From DASYML01 sp036399835 (lineage in GTDB: Bacteria > Acidobacteriota > Blastocatellia > Pyrinomonadales > Pyrinomonadaceae), in the NCBI GenBank assembly GCA_036399835.1, contig DASWMI010000041.1, positions 1 to 52,554 on the forward strand: DNA of 52,554 bases, given 5' to 3'. The notes below the pieces were generated by a model, which saw nothing but the letters and a program-made list of their open reading frames with translations, did not search any database and was not told the DNA's origin. Shown here in pieces: positions 22,987 through 31,707 of this stretch (position 1 is its first letter; each line of letters starts with the position of its first letter). The position numbers and the translations under genes were made by a program.

Positions 22987-25189
22987 GGGAACAATTTCCT
23001 TTCAGGCAGAAGGCCGACTCCTCCAAGAACTTGGAGAGCGACTTGTTGCTCGGCCTGAGGTAGCGTTAGTGGAGCTGATCAAGAACGCCTACGACGCTGA
23101 CTCACCTTCTTGCGAAGTGCGCCTTGAAGAAGCGGGTAAGGTTCTTACTATCGCAGATCAGGGGCACGGCATGACATTTGATGACTTCGCCAACAAGTGG
23201 ATGCGTATTGCTACCTCCACAAAGGTTGGTGAGCGTGTGTCACGAGTCTATCGGCGCAGGCTCACGGGTGCCAAAGGAATCGGGCGCTTTGCCGTACGCT
23301 ACTTGGGCAGCCACCTGACTCTTATCACGATTGCTGAAGATAAAAAGCGTAGATCCAAGACCAGACTTACAGCGCGGTTTGACTGGCTCCGCATCGATCA
23401 AGTCAGCGATATTAATAAGGCTAAGGTTGATTATACTTTGGAGCAGGTAGCGCCGGGTACGCCGACAGGCACAAGCTTACAGATCAGAAAGCTAAAAACG
23501 CCTATAGACTTCATTCGTGGACCGTCGTTTCGTGCGGATGTCTTACGAATCGTAACTCCGGTTCAAGGGTTAGAGGCAGGAAGGTTCAAGCCCGCACATC
23601 AGGATTCAAAAACTGATCCGGGCTTTAGAGTTACGCTTCCTGGAGACCCAAAGGAAGGAACCGCTAATGTCGACCTCGCCGAGTTCGTGCTCTCAAATTA
23701 TTGGGCAAGGCTTAAAATTGAGCTGAAGGGCAAACTTCTAACATTTAAAGTTTCATTCCCATCGTCTCGTGTACCCAAGATTCTGAAGGTTAGGGTCTCT
23801 ACAGCAATCGCTGCTGGCTTTGTGGCCGATATTAGATTCTTCCCCCGAAGGAAGGGGGTGTTTCAACAAAAAGGGGTTAATGGCAAAGCCGCATGGCAGT
23901 GGGTGCTCGATAATCATGGCGTCGCTGTCGTAGACCACGGCTTCAGGGTAGTGCCATACGGGTATGAGTCGGACGACTGGCTTCATTTAGATCTAGATCA
24001 TGCTCACAATGAGCGTGACTGGAGATCGGAAATTGCGAAGAAGTATTTCCCAATCCCGGACGCTGTTCGCAATCGCCCCAAAGAGGATCCTGCTTTAAAC
24101 ATTCCTTACAACCGACAACTCATTGGTGCTGTTTTCGTTGAGTCGAAACCATCGTCCCGAGCGAAGCATCAGGACCTTACACCTGCAATGGATCGTGAGG
24201 GTTTCCTTGAGAATAAAGCGTTCACGGAATTAACAGAATTCGTTCGCGCCGGGATCGAGTTTCTGGCTCTTCAAGATAAACGCGAGCTTGAAAGAAAAGC
24301 CGCTGCCCAAGCGCGTGAGGCGACGAAAAACGCGAGAGCTGAAGTCCGTGACGCGATTGCCTATATTAGGCAAAGCCGAACTCTATCCGCAACGGATAGG
24401 GCAAATATCACGAAAGCTTACATGCGGCTTGCCGACCGGATAGAAGAGGTTGAGGAATATAATGCACAGTCGCGGCAAAACTTAATCACTATGAGCTTAC
24501 TTGGTGTTGTCGCGGGCTTTATGACTCACGAAACGAATAGCGTGATGTTCGAAATGCAGAAAGCGGCGGAGGAAGTTCTCTCTCTCTCTAAGAAGCATCC
24601 GACTCTTAAAGGTATTGCGACTGAACTTAATAAGAGACTTCTCGCCTTCAAGGGGCAGTTGGAATACGCGCAAATGTTTCTGAGGGGGGTGCGAAATAAT
24701 AAACCCATGCCTATGTCTGCCGCTGGGCAAATTAGATATGTGCTGAAGCGCTTTGAAAGCTTTGCAACTGACCATGGCATTGAGATTTCATGGGAAGCGT
24801 CCTCTGATACAAAAACTCCTTCACTTGCGCCCGCCGTATACAGCGGGGTCATCCTGAACCTCTACACAAATGCTCTCAAGGCGGTTCTTTCTGCCGCTTC
24901 GAGTATCCGTCACCCGAAAGTATCAGTTCGGGCCTGGAACGAAAATAGAAAACATATTCTTGAAGTTTCTGACAATGGTGTCGGCGTCCCACCGCAGCTA
25001 CGGAAGAGGATTTGGGATCCTCTTTACACTACCACTTCAGACACTGGTAATCCCCTTGGCTCGGGCATGGGGCTTGGCCTTAGCTTGGTAAAGCACGTTG
25101 TCGAAGATAGCAGTGGAAGAATCGAACTGGTCGACGAACCACCACCCGGCTTCAACACGTGCTTCCGTGTTGTTTTTCCATTGGAGTAG
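22937..25189 (+). CDS. Double GHKL ATPase: MORC-like N-terminus fused to a histidine kinase
   Basis: A 750-aa protein with two separate Bergerat ATP folds. The N-terminal one (about 20-150) has N-box ELIKNAYDAD (N50), G1 DQGHGM (D74) and G2 GAKGIGRF, as in MORC/MutL/Hsp90-type ATPases. After a middle domain and a coiled coil (about 440-510) comes a DHp-like region with the candidate phosphoacceptor H531 in GFMTHETNS. The C-terminal histidine-kinase ATPase has NLYTNALKA, DNGVGVP (D679) and GSGMGLGLSLVKHVV. Both sites look intact. The next gene is receiver-like, so phosphotransfer between them is plausible. Bacterial MORC-like ATPases are known near methyltransferases in conflict systems; this fusion looks like a sensor that couples DNA state to signalling. 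Confidence 0.85.
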   Translation: MSSPAKKEKTPETVLDEGTISFQAEGRLLQELGERLVARPEVALVELIKNAYDADSPSCEVRLEEAGKVLTIADQGHGMTFDDFANKWMRIATSTKVGERVSRVYRRRLTGAKGIGRFAVRYLGSHLTLITIAEDKKRRSKTRLTARFDWLRIDQVSDINKAKVDYTLEQVAPGTPTGTSLQIRKLKTPIDFIRGPSFRADVLRIVTPVQGLEAGRFKPAHQDSKTDPGFRVTLPGDPKEGTANVDLAEFVLSNYWARLKIELKGKLLTFKVSFPSSRVPKILKVRVSTAIAAGFVADIRFFPRRKGVFQQKGVNGKAAWQWVLDNHGVAVVDHGFRVVPYGYESDDWLHLDLDHAHNERDWRSEIAKKYFPIPDAVRNRPKEDPALNIPYNRQLIGAVFVESKPSSRAKHQDLTPAMDREGFLENKAFTELTEFVRAGIEFLALQDKRELERKAAAQAREATKNARAEVRDAIAYIRQSRTLSATDRANITKAYMRLADRIEEVEEYNAQSRQNLITMSLLGVVAGFMTHETNSVMFEMQKAAEEVLSLSKKHPTLKGIATELNKRLLAFKGQLEYAQMFLRGVRNNKPMPMSAAGQIRYVLKRFESFATDHGIEISWEASSDTKTPSLAPAVYSGVILNLYTNALKAVLSAASSIRHPKVSVRAWNENRKHILEVSDNGVGVPPQLRKRIWDPLYTTTSDTGNPLGSGMGLGLSLVKHVVEDSSGRIELVDEPPPGFNTCFRVVFPLE

Positions 25190-25192
25190 CAC

Positions 25193-26278
25193 ATGCCGCA
25201 CGATATAAAAGTCGTATTATTTGAAGATACAGAGCAAACACAATCGGAGATCCTTGCGGCTCTGAATAAATATCTGGCTCAAGAGGGATCTGTTATCCCG
25301 TTCAATCACGATCTGTTCAATGAGACCGAAGAGGATAAGGAGCGCATGTATGAAGATCGTCTTGAAAGCATTCTCGCTAAATCACCCTATGATAGTGCAA
25401 CGCTGGTCGTTGCGGACCGGGATCTCTCTAAAAGCCAAGGCGAAGGTTTCGTTGGCCTATCTGTGAATTCCGTCGCTGCGGCTTGTCGGAGACTCGCGAT
25501 ACCGGTTTGCGCCTATGCACGCCAGCTGAAGTATTACGATTGGCGAGGACGTTTGGATGAAGGCCACATTGCGCTCAGCCTTTCTGAAGGCGAAGACGAG
25601 CTTGCGCGCAAGGCGGCTATCGCCGCCCGCGGTTTCGCGGAAATCAAAGCGAACTTGCCGGCGGTTAAAGCCAAGGGCAAAATCCCACCCGCAAAATTAC
25701 TAGCTGCATTGCTTGGTAAGCCTGAATATTCTGACAAGATCGCCCTTTATGCTGTAGGCGACCAAGAGCGTCTGACAGAGATTCCGGACAAGGGCGGTCA
25801 GCCTAAAGACGAGTTGAAGGAAAAAAGCACCTTTCTGGGGTATTGGCTTTGGGACTCGTTACTACATTTCCCAGGTCTTTTCGTGGACGAAGCTGCGGCA
25901 GCGAGCTATCTAAATATTGAAACGGAGAGTTTTCCTCGACCTGATATTCAAGCTATTTTCGAGGCGGCTCTCTACCAGGGTCCATTTGCGGACCCCATGG
26001 CGCCGCATTGGTGGCGAGGTATGCTTGATGACATTGTTTCACAGGAAAACTGCGCTGATGGGCTAGAACTGGTTCAGAGAAGAGTGGACCGGGAGATCAG
26101 ATACTGCCCGTGTTCCGTCGATCCATCAAGGCCAGCCGGATATTATTGTATTATCTCACGCCAACCAGTGAGCCTAGAGAATTCCAAAGGTGGTCTCAGT
26201 TGGTTTCCTCGCGGTGCAGACCTCACCAGGATTAGTAATCCTATGTTTGAAGAATACGAGCCTTGGCTGGGCACTTAA
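25193..26278 (+). CDS. Receiver-like protein with unknown C-terminal domain
   Basis: A 361-aa protein starting 3 nt after the kinase stop. The first about 110 residues look like a response-regulator receiver: IKVVLFEDTE supplies the acidic pair (E11, D12) and LVVADRD supplies the probable phosphoacceptor D75. The usual conserved Lys of receivers is not obvious (CAYARQ at that place). The rest (about 130-361) matches nothing I recognise, but it carries WLWDSLLHFPG, HWWRGMLDDI and a late CPCS, and could be the output or effector domain. No DNA-binding helix-turn-helix is visible. Partner of the upstream histidine kinase. Confidence 0.65.
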   Translation: MPHDIKVVLFEDTEQTQSEILAALNKYLAQEGSVIPFNHDLFNETEEDKERMYEDRLESILAKSPYDSATLVVADRDLSKSQGEGFVGLSVNSVAAACRRLAIPVCAYARQLKYYDWRGRLDEGHIALSLSEGEDELARKAAIAARGFAEIKANLPAVKAKGKIPPAKLLAALLGKPEYSDKIALYAVGDQERLTEIPDKGGQPKDELKEKSTFLGYWLWDSLLHFPGLFVDEAAAASYLNIETESFPRPDIQAIFEAALYQGPFADPMAPHWWRGMLDDIVSQENCADGLELVQRRVDREIRYCPCSVDPSRPAGYYCIISRQPVSLENSKGGLSWFPRGADLTRISNPMFEEYEPWLGT

Positions 26279-26285
26279 GTTTCAT

Positions 26286-27032
26286 ATGACTATTACAATA
26301 CCTTACAGGGTTTGGGGTGCTTATGAGGCATTCATAGAGGCATTCCGTACCGCTGCAGAGGAAGCCAATCGGTCAGTTAACTTTGACAGCAACCCGCTAC
26401 CAAATTGCTTTAGACCATTGGAGAGTGGGAAAGCAATGTTTGAGCGGTGCATCTATTTAAAAGGCTGGCCCTCGCGGACCTTGGGTACTGACCACTGGTC
26501 CTCACGGACATTGAGTAGTGACAAACGGTTAGATATCATCGTCCATGCCCTTGAAGAATTTACGAGGCCAGAATGGTTGCTGACGAAATCCACCGTTTAT
26601 TTAAACTATCTCGTCGTTTCAAATAACAGAGCAAGATTGGCCCAGTCATTGCATTTTGATTTTGATGCTAATGCACGAGTACAGCACCCACACCCATTAT
26701 TCCATGTCCAATTGCACTTAGAATTGGTTCGATTTTCAGCAGATGAGCTTCGCAGTATGGGGTTCGACGCTGAAGTGGATGTACCACGAGATCCTAATGA
26801 GTGCTGGGTAACAACCAGAATCCCGACACCCGATATGACCCTTCCGTCAGTGCTTTACTGTTTGGTCGCAGATCATTTAGATGCTAGCATCTTTAAGGAT
26901 TTCTCTGACGATGTATATTCCATATTACGCGACCGACTTCCTCCACCTAACTTTGATTCTGTTAAGGAAAGCCTTCGGACATCACCTGATCATTTCAAAA
27001 GCTCTCACTGGTTCGCGTATCTATTCAATTAG
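26286..27032 (+). CDS. Unknown protein, last gene of the methyltransferase operon
   Basis: A 248-aa protein, not recognised. The ATG at 26286 lies 8 nt after the previous stop and is preferred over a longer reading that overlaps the upstream gene. No signal peptide or membrane segment is visible; the composition is mixed with several aromatic residues (WLLTKSTVYLNYLVV, HPHPLFHVQLHLELV). Its place at the end of a tightly packed four-gene operon suggests it works with the methyltransferase, kinase and receiver-like proteins, perhaps as an effector or immunity component. Confidence 0.6.
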   Translation: MTITIPYRVWGAYEAFIEAFRTAAEEANRSVNFDSNPLPNCFRPLESGKAMFERCIYLKGWPSRTLGTDHWSSRTLSSDKRLDIIVHALEEFTRPEWLLTKSTVYLNYLVVSNNRARLAQSLHFDFDANARVQHPHPLFHVQLHLELVRFSADELRSMGFDAEVDVPRDPNECWVTTRIPTPDMTLPSVLYCLVADHLDASIFKDFSDDVYSILRDRLPPPNFDSVKESLRTSPDHFKSSHWFAYLFN

Positions 27033-27396
27033 GTAAGCGGCGGAAGGTACAGCGTGTGTGTGCGAACGCGGGAGCCAATTCTTTAGCTATGTAGCTTCCG
27101 ATTTGATACGAAACGAGCAATAAACCCAACCTGATAACCCAAAATGCCTGGCAAGTTACATGCCCCTCATTTGAGTGGGCAACGCACTATGACCCACTAC
27201 CGAAGAGTTTGAATGGTTGACCAAAGAGTATGAGGACATCAGCGGCTTTGCCCGACAATCAAGGTTTGAGGGCGAATTGTCGGGCAAACAGCTATTCTGC
27301 CCGAAAATTCAGTTTAATCATGCAATAATTAGCTCATTTCTAAGTATTTGAAATTGATGATTCGCATAATACAAAATTTGATAAACTAGCAGATAT
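27033..27396. other. AT-rich spacer with strong hairpin
   Basis: A 364-bp gap without a supported gene. The main structure is a 13-bp perfect stem, TTTGCCCGACAAT (27247-27259) against ATTGTCGGGCAAA (27276-27288). It marks the boundary between the methyltransferase operon and the next cargo module. Confidence 0.55.
27247..27288. repeat. Hairpin at cargo module boundary
   Basis: A 13-bp perfect stem with a 16-nt loop and no T-tract. Its outer TTTGCC/GGCAAA is also the outer part of the inverted repeats at 35090-35133 and 36360-36404. Confidence 0.5.
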
Positions 27397-27606
27397 ATGG
27401 GAAAACCTAGTAAACCACGAACCAAATTTCCGTATTACAAAGTTCATATTTATGATGATGTTAAACTTGCCTGGATAGATGCTAGAAAGGAAGCTTTCAA
27501 CACGCTGGAGGAGGCTAAGATTTATATTGATGAAGCACTACCTAATCAGAAGGCTAGAATTCTCGAAGTTAACGAACGAGGAAGGCACGTGTATAATGAA
27601 AAATAG
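27397..27606 (+). CDS. Small hypothetical protein
   Basis: A 69-aa hydrophilic protein (KFPYYKVHIYDDVKLAWIDA...) with an alpha/beta-looking composition and no recognised family. The ATG follows a weak upstream context. It ends 57 bp before the preferred start of the membrane protein gene and reads in the same direction, so it may be the first gene of that module. Confidence 0.45.
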   Translation: MGKPSKPRTKFPYYKVHIYDDVKLAWIDARKEAFNTLEEAKIYIDEALPNQKARILEVNERGRHVYNEK

Positions 27607-27663
27607 CTCCAGAATGGAAGTTATCAAAGCTCTATGTACGGTTCTACTAAAATAGGTCGTCAG

Positions 27664-29067
27664 ATGGATATAGCGGACATTTTCAGATTTCTGGGCAGCG
27701 TCATTCCTCTGATAACGAGCATCCTGCAATTCTTCACTGAGTTGCGGAAACGTGCTAAATGGACGCGCGAGACTCAAGCCGAGCTTTCCAAGTTCGGCTG
27801 GACATATTGGGTTATTGATGTTTTCCCGAACATCATTTTAAAGCTGTTACTTGGTGTAATTATCCTAGCGTCTTTGACATCCATTGTGGAAGGTGCTTAT
27901 AAGGTTAGCAATCAAGCATCGCTGTCAAAATTATCTGACTTCCTTTTCAGAAATTCTCTTTGGATTGCTGCCATCTGGTTCATTATTGCAGTCATCATCT
28001 ACTTTAATATCGTTCCCATGCTCTTATTAAGATTGACTGCGCTGTATCCAGGGATGAGTTATAAGCCGGGGTGGATAAATGCAAAGTGGCATATCGAATC
28101 TGATGAAAGCGCCAAGCCCATCAATGTTTCCGAGCAAGGCTATAAGGCTGTCGCTAATGACATGGTTAAAGCTTTAGAAAAAGCGGAAACTTTTAGCGGG
28201 GATCGCGCGATACGCCCAGAGGGTATCACGGACGAAGAGACTGCGAATCTCTTTCTGTTCGGATGCATTATCGAAGGGAAAATTTATGATTTGAATTTTA
28301 GACTCAATTGGAACAGTTTTTATGACGCGCTAGGTCAAGCGGCGCTCACCGCTGAACGGCCATTTTCGCCCGAAGGCATTAAGAAATTCTCTAGCGAGAA
28401 GACCTCTCTTTATAGACGATTGATTGATTTATGCAAGCCCTATGAGCTTCCGGATGAGCCCTCTATTGATTCTACTGTGAAGGATGCGGTTGACTATTTA
28501 AGTGATGCCCACGATGGCTCGGCGCGGAACATAGCATTTTCGTATTGGCACAAAAATTCTCCTTGGATTAAAACAGCGGTGAGACGCGCGAAAAAGATTC
28601 CCAGGCTGGACGGGCTTGAGCATGAATCGATGCGGACTCAATTCTTAAAGTTAGCGGTCGGCAGCGGCGTTTGGGAGGGAATAGACCCAGGACCCTTTGT
28701 CTTCCCTTTCAGCAATCGGATTGCTGAAATGTTTTTTAACAAGCGTTGTTTGATAACCCTTTCGAACGTGAAATCCATTCCGCTCGTCAAGGAAGTAAAA
28801 CATCTTGTTGCTTATACTGAAAAACTTATAGTAGACGAGGTGCAAAACACCTTGAATAATCTTCCGGACGCGAAGATTTCCGAAGCTTGCCAGTCATTAT
28901 TTAACTGCAAACCGGGTGAAGTGCCAATGTGGAAGCTGTCTTACGAAGTTGATTATCTATTATGGTATCTCGCAGGACATCCCGAAATAAGCGAAGAGAT
29001 ACTTGTGCAGAGGGGCGTTGCGGATACCTCTTGGAAGCTTGAGGGCAACTCAATAGCGCGCGAATAA
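27664..29067 (+). CDS. Membrane protein of the transglycosylase module, unknown function
   Basis: A 467-aa protein with a short hydrophobic N-terminus (FRFLGSVIPLITSILQFF) and two clear transmembrane segments (about 50-75 and 100-130), then a roughly 330-residue soluble region without recognised motifs. The ATG at 27664 has AGGT about 7 nt upstream; 27634 is an alternative start. It lies 17 bp before the DUF5591-like gene and in the same direction. In a defence reading it could be a membrane-damaging or anchoring component, but this is speculation from position. Confidence 0.6.
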   Translation: MDIADIFRFLGSVIPLITSILQFFTELRKRAKWTRETQAELSKFGWTYWVIDVFPNIILKLLLGVIILASLTSIVEGAYKVSNQASLSKLSDFLFRNSLWIAAIWFIIAVIIYFNIVPMLLLRLTALYPGMSYKPGWINAKWHIESDESAKPINVSEQGYKAVANDMVKALEKAETFSGDRAIRPEGITDEETANLFLFGCIIEGKIYDLNFRLNWNSFYDALGQAALTAERPFSPEGIKKFSSEKTSLYRRLIDLCKPYELPDEPSIDSTVKDAVDYLSDAHDGSARNIAFSYWHKNSPWIKTAVRRAKKIPRLDGLEHESMRTQFLKLAVGSGVWEGIDPGPFVFPFSNRIAEMFFNKRCLITLSNVKSIPLVKEVKHLVAYTEKLIVDEVQNTLNNLPDAKISEACQSLFNCKPGEVPMWKLSYEVDYLLWYLAGHPEISEEILVQRGVADTSWKLEGNSIARE

Positions 29068-29084
29068 AACACTCATTATAAGAA

Positions 29085-29972
29085 ATGAACCCACCCATCA
29101 GAGAATTTGCATTTAATTCTTTACGTAGAGACTGGTACTCAAGTAACCAAGCACTACCGCGCCTGGTAAAACAATCTGCTCAGGGCGTTCGACAAATCAT
29201 TTTTGTGGGTTTCCCCCGACAATGGATTCCAATTTTTGAATGGTATGGCGTTCAATGGAAACAAAGCATAGAGCCGCAGCATTATTTACCTTTCTTTTCT
29301 GATTTATCAGAGCCTCAACTTCTCAAAATCATTGATCGTGCCAAGCAAGAAGGTGTATTACGTTCGTTAGTTGAATCAACAGCTATGCTTGATCCGATTA
29401 TCAGCGATTTTTTGTATATAGTAGATAATTCGGTCAAGGCTGATAGCCCTGCTATGCAAAATGAATTGGCTACTGTCTCTTCCACAGACAGTAAGAGAAA
29501 AACATTGATGCTGAATGGATGGCAGTCTTATGGTCGTCCATCTATTCGCTTGCTTGAAAAAGCGGTAGAGCAGATAGTTCCCGATGCTAAAATTGCTGCG
29601 GCTTTACCATGTTCTTATACTCGTCCGTATGATCGCTCCCAAACTCATAAGCAAATCTATCGTATTCTCACTGAAGAAGGATACGACCTAGACAAAGTGC
29701 ATCTGGTGGTAATTACCTCACTAGGGGTGCTTCCTCGAGAAGTGTGGACTTTACCCCAAGTCATTAAATATGACGCGGGTGTGCCAGATATTTATCGCGT
29801 ACTCAGATTGGTGCGGTCTTACTTTAGTAAGGCTGATTACGATTGTGTTTTAGACTGTCTTCAATTCATGCCTTACTCGGATGCTCTAACAATTGCACAT
29901 CGTGAGGGAGTCATCAAGCAGATCAGGAAAGTTCCCGTTCCCAAGAAACGACATTTCGTAATTTACAACTAA
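29085..29972 (+). CDS. DUF5591-like protein, partner of TGT-fold enzyme
   Basis: A 295-aa protein whose second half (about 165-275) resembles DUF5591, a domain attached to archaeal tRNA-guanine transglycosylases. Visible features are AALPCSYTRPYDRSQTHKQI, LVVITSLGVLPREVWTLPQ and VIKYDAGVPD. The first half has no clear match. The gene lies 32 bp upstream of the TGT/DpdA-like gene. In archaea the two parts form one polypeptide or complex, so here they probably work as split subunits acting on DNA or RNA. Remote similarity judged by eye. Confidence 0.6.
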   Translation: MNPPIREFAFNSLRRDWYSSNQALPRLVKQSAQGVRQIIFVGFPRQWIPIFEWYGVQWKQSIEPQHYLPFFSDLSEPQLLKIIDRAKQEGVLRSLVESTAMLDPIISDFLYIVDNSVKADSPAMQNELATVSSTDSKRKTLMLNGWQSYGRPSIRLLEKAVEQIVPDAKIAAALPCSYTRPYDRSQTHKQIYRILTEEGYDLDKVHLVVITSLGVLPREVWTLPQVIKYDAGVPDIYRVLRLVRSYFSKADYDCVLDCLQFMPYSDALTIAHREGVIKQIRKVPVPKKRHFVIYN

Positions 29973-30004
29973 TCGGACTTATTACCTCATACGCTATCCT
30001 TTCA

Positions 30005-31147
30005 ATGAATACCTTCAATATAGAAAAAAAGGATCTTTCATGCAAAGGTCGGATTGGGACATTTCAGTTAGGAGCATTCAAAATTCCAACGCCAATTCTC
30101 TGGTTTGGTCATAGCTTAAAAAGCACACTACACTTAAGCAGTTTTTTTGAGACATCTACTTTCCCATTATTAATAAGCGTTGGCGATTTAATCGGTCGAG
30201 ATAGGTTACGCGAAAAAATTGAATTAACCGGCATACATAAATTTCTTGCTCATAAAGGGCCAATACTGGCAGATTCAGGGGGATTTAAATTCATGTCTCA
30301 AACGAATGTGTCTATATCAGTCGAATCGCTGCTCGAATTTTATGAAAGTTCAGGAGTAAATATAGGTGTCACTCTTGACCACCCGATGTCGCTGGAAATA
30401 TCAAAAGCCACTAATAAGAAAAGATGGCGGCAAACCGTTCATAATCTCAAAACCATATATCAATCTTCAACAAGCATCCCAATCATCCCGGTTATTCATG
30501 GATATTCTTTAGATCAAATATGTGCGGCCTGCACTGAGGTTAAATCACTGGATAAAGAACCTGTTTTTGTTGGTATTGGCAGTTTAGTACCGATGATAAA
30601 GTCGTCTTACATCGGGAGAAAATTCAGATATCAAAAATATAATGGAGGAATGGGGAATCAAATATCTTTTATTGTTGATGCGATAGAACTGATCAAAGAA
30701 TTCTTCCCGACTTCGCTCTTACATGTGTTTGGAGTTGGCGGAACAACATCAATACTTCCGTTCTATGCACTTGGAGTTGATTCTGTAGATTCAGTCGCGT
30801 GGCGAATTAAGGCAGCATATGGTGCGGTATTATTGCCGGGAAAGAGTAATCGGAATATCACTGAGAAACCCTATTCAAATCGTAAGCGAAAAATACTGGA
30901 TTTAAAGGAAAAAGATTTAATTATCGCGTGTCAATGTCCAGCATGTGGAATGACAAAAACTTGTGAAGCAAAGTTGCAATTACTGGGGTCAAGTTTCCGC
31001 GCCCGTGCGATTCACAATGCCTGGGTCATCCTACAGGAAATTTCAAATTTTCGACAAGCAATGAGTTGCGGCGCAGGGAAACAATATCTTGCAGATATAC
31101 TTTTTCCTCAGCATAGGATGTATTTTGTGCTAGCAAACAGGCTGTAA
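30005..31147 (+). CDS. TGT-family transglycosylase, DpdA-like (7-deazaguanine insertion)
   Basis: A 380-aa enzyme of the tRNA-guanine transglycosylase fold. The substrate-pocket aspartate is D90 in LADSGGF, and a TLDHPM segment and HVFGVGG follow. The probable nucleophile is D262 in GVDSVDSVAWR, the DS-x-x-W-R form I associate with DpdA rather than bacterial Tgt. A zinc site follows: C309-x-C311-x2-C314 and H337. DpdA enzymes replace guanine in DNA with preQ0-derived bases; archaeosine-type TGTs act on tRNA. No preQ0 synthesis genes (queC/D/E, folE) are in the element, so the base would come from the host. The gene is AT-rich compared with neighbours, suggesting a different origin. Confidence 0.75.
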   Translation: MNTFNIEKKDLSCKGRIGTFQLGAFKIPTPILWFGHSLKSTLHLSSFFETSTFPLLISVGDLIGRDRLREKIELTGIHKFLAHKGPILADSGGFKFMSQTNVSISVESLLEFYESSGVNIGVTLDHPMSLEISKATNKKRWRQTVHNLKTIYQSSTSIPIIPVIHGYSLDQICAACTEVKSLDKEPVFVGIGSLVPMIKSSYIGRKFRYQKYNGGMGNQISFIVDAIELIKEFFPTSLLHVFGVGGTTSILPFYALGVDSVDSVAWRIKAAYGAVLLPGKSNRNITEKPYSNRKRKILDLKEKDLIIACQCPACGMTKTCEAKLQLLGSSFRARAIHNAWVILQEISNFRQAMSCGAGKQYLADILFPQHRMYFVLANRL

Positions 31148-31151
31148 GCAA

Positions 31152-31183
31152 GTGTTGGACAAAACAGATGTTTTGTCCAACAC
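31152..31183. repeat. Hairpin after the transglycosylase gene
   Basis: GTGTTGGACAAAACA (31152-31166) and its perfect complement (31169-31183) with a 2-nt centre, starting 5 bp after the stop. It could act as terminator although no T-tract follows. Confidence 0.55.
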
Positions 31184-31313
31184 AATCTACTCTCTTTAAA
31201 GTTACTCTTCGCTACATGCAGGAAACGCAATTATTTCCGCCCGAAATCTAACCACTTACTCAACCCGCCCCCGCGATAGTAAACCTTCCAACCAAATTGC
31301 TAAATAATCCGTG

Positions 31314-31649
31314 TCAATCTTCTGTCCAAAAGACCGGTTCTACTCCTAACTCATATATTGACTGGATCACAACACAGAGATTGTGACAGAGAATCTTGCA
31401 AAGAGCTTCATTGTACTGCGCCGTTCTGGTCTTGCTACGGAGTGAACCACCGAACTTCGCCTTTATCATCGAAAAGGTGCTTTCAACATTAGAGCGTTTG
31501 TGATAATACTCACAAAACCATTCCTGGTTATATTGATAGAAGTTGTACATTCTCTTCCATGTTGAGCCAATCCTCCTATTTTTAGCAGTAGCATTCGACC
31601 GGAAATCAATATGCATCGCCCATTCCTGGGCTATGGCAGAAAATGACAT
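31314..31649 (-). pseudogene. Transposase C-terminal remnant (DDE_Tnp_1 type)
   Basis: A 111-codon remnant of an IS4/IS5-superfamily transposase. YHKRSNVESTFSMIKAKFG contains the catalytic Glu region, and RSKTRTAQYNEALCKILCHN is typical of the C-terminus. The N-terminal two-thirds, with the first catalytic aspartates, are missing. It sits between the transglycosylase gene and tniQ, marking an old insertion and deletion event. Confidence 0.75.
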
Positions 31650-31707
31650 GTCGCAGACCTTGAGGCAGAGCCGGACGATGATGAGCTTTGAGGATGTCAG
31701 TTAGCTC

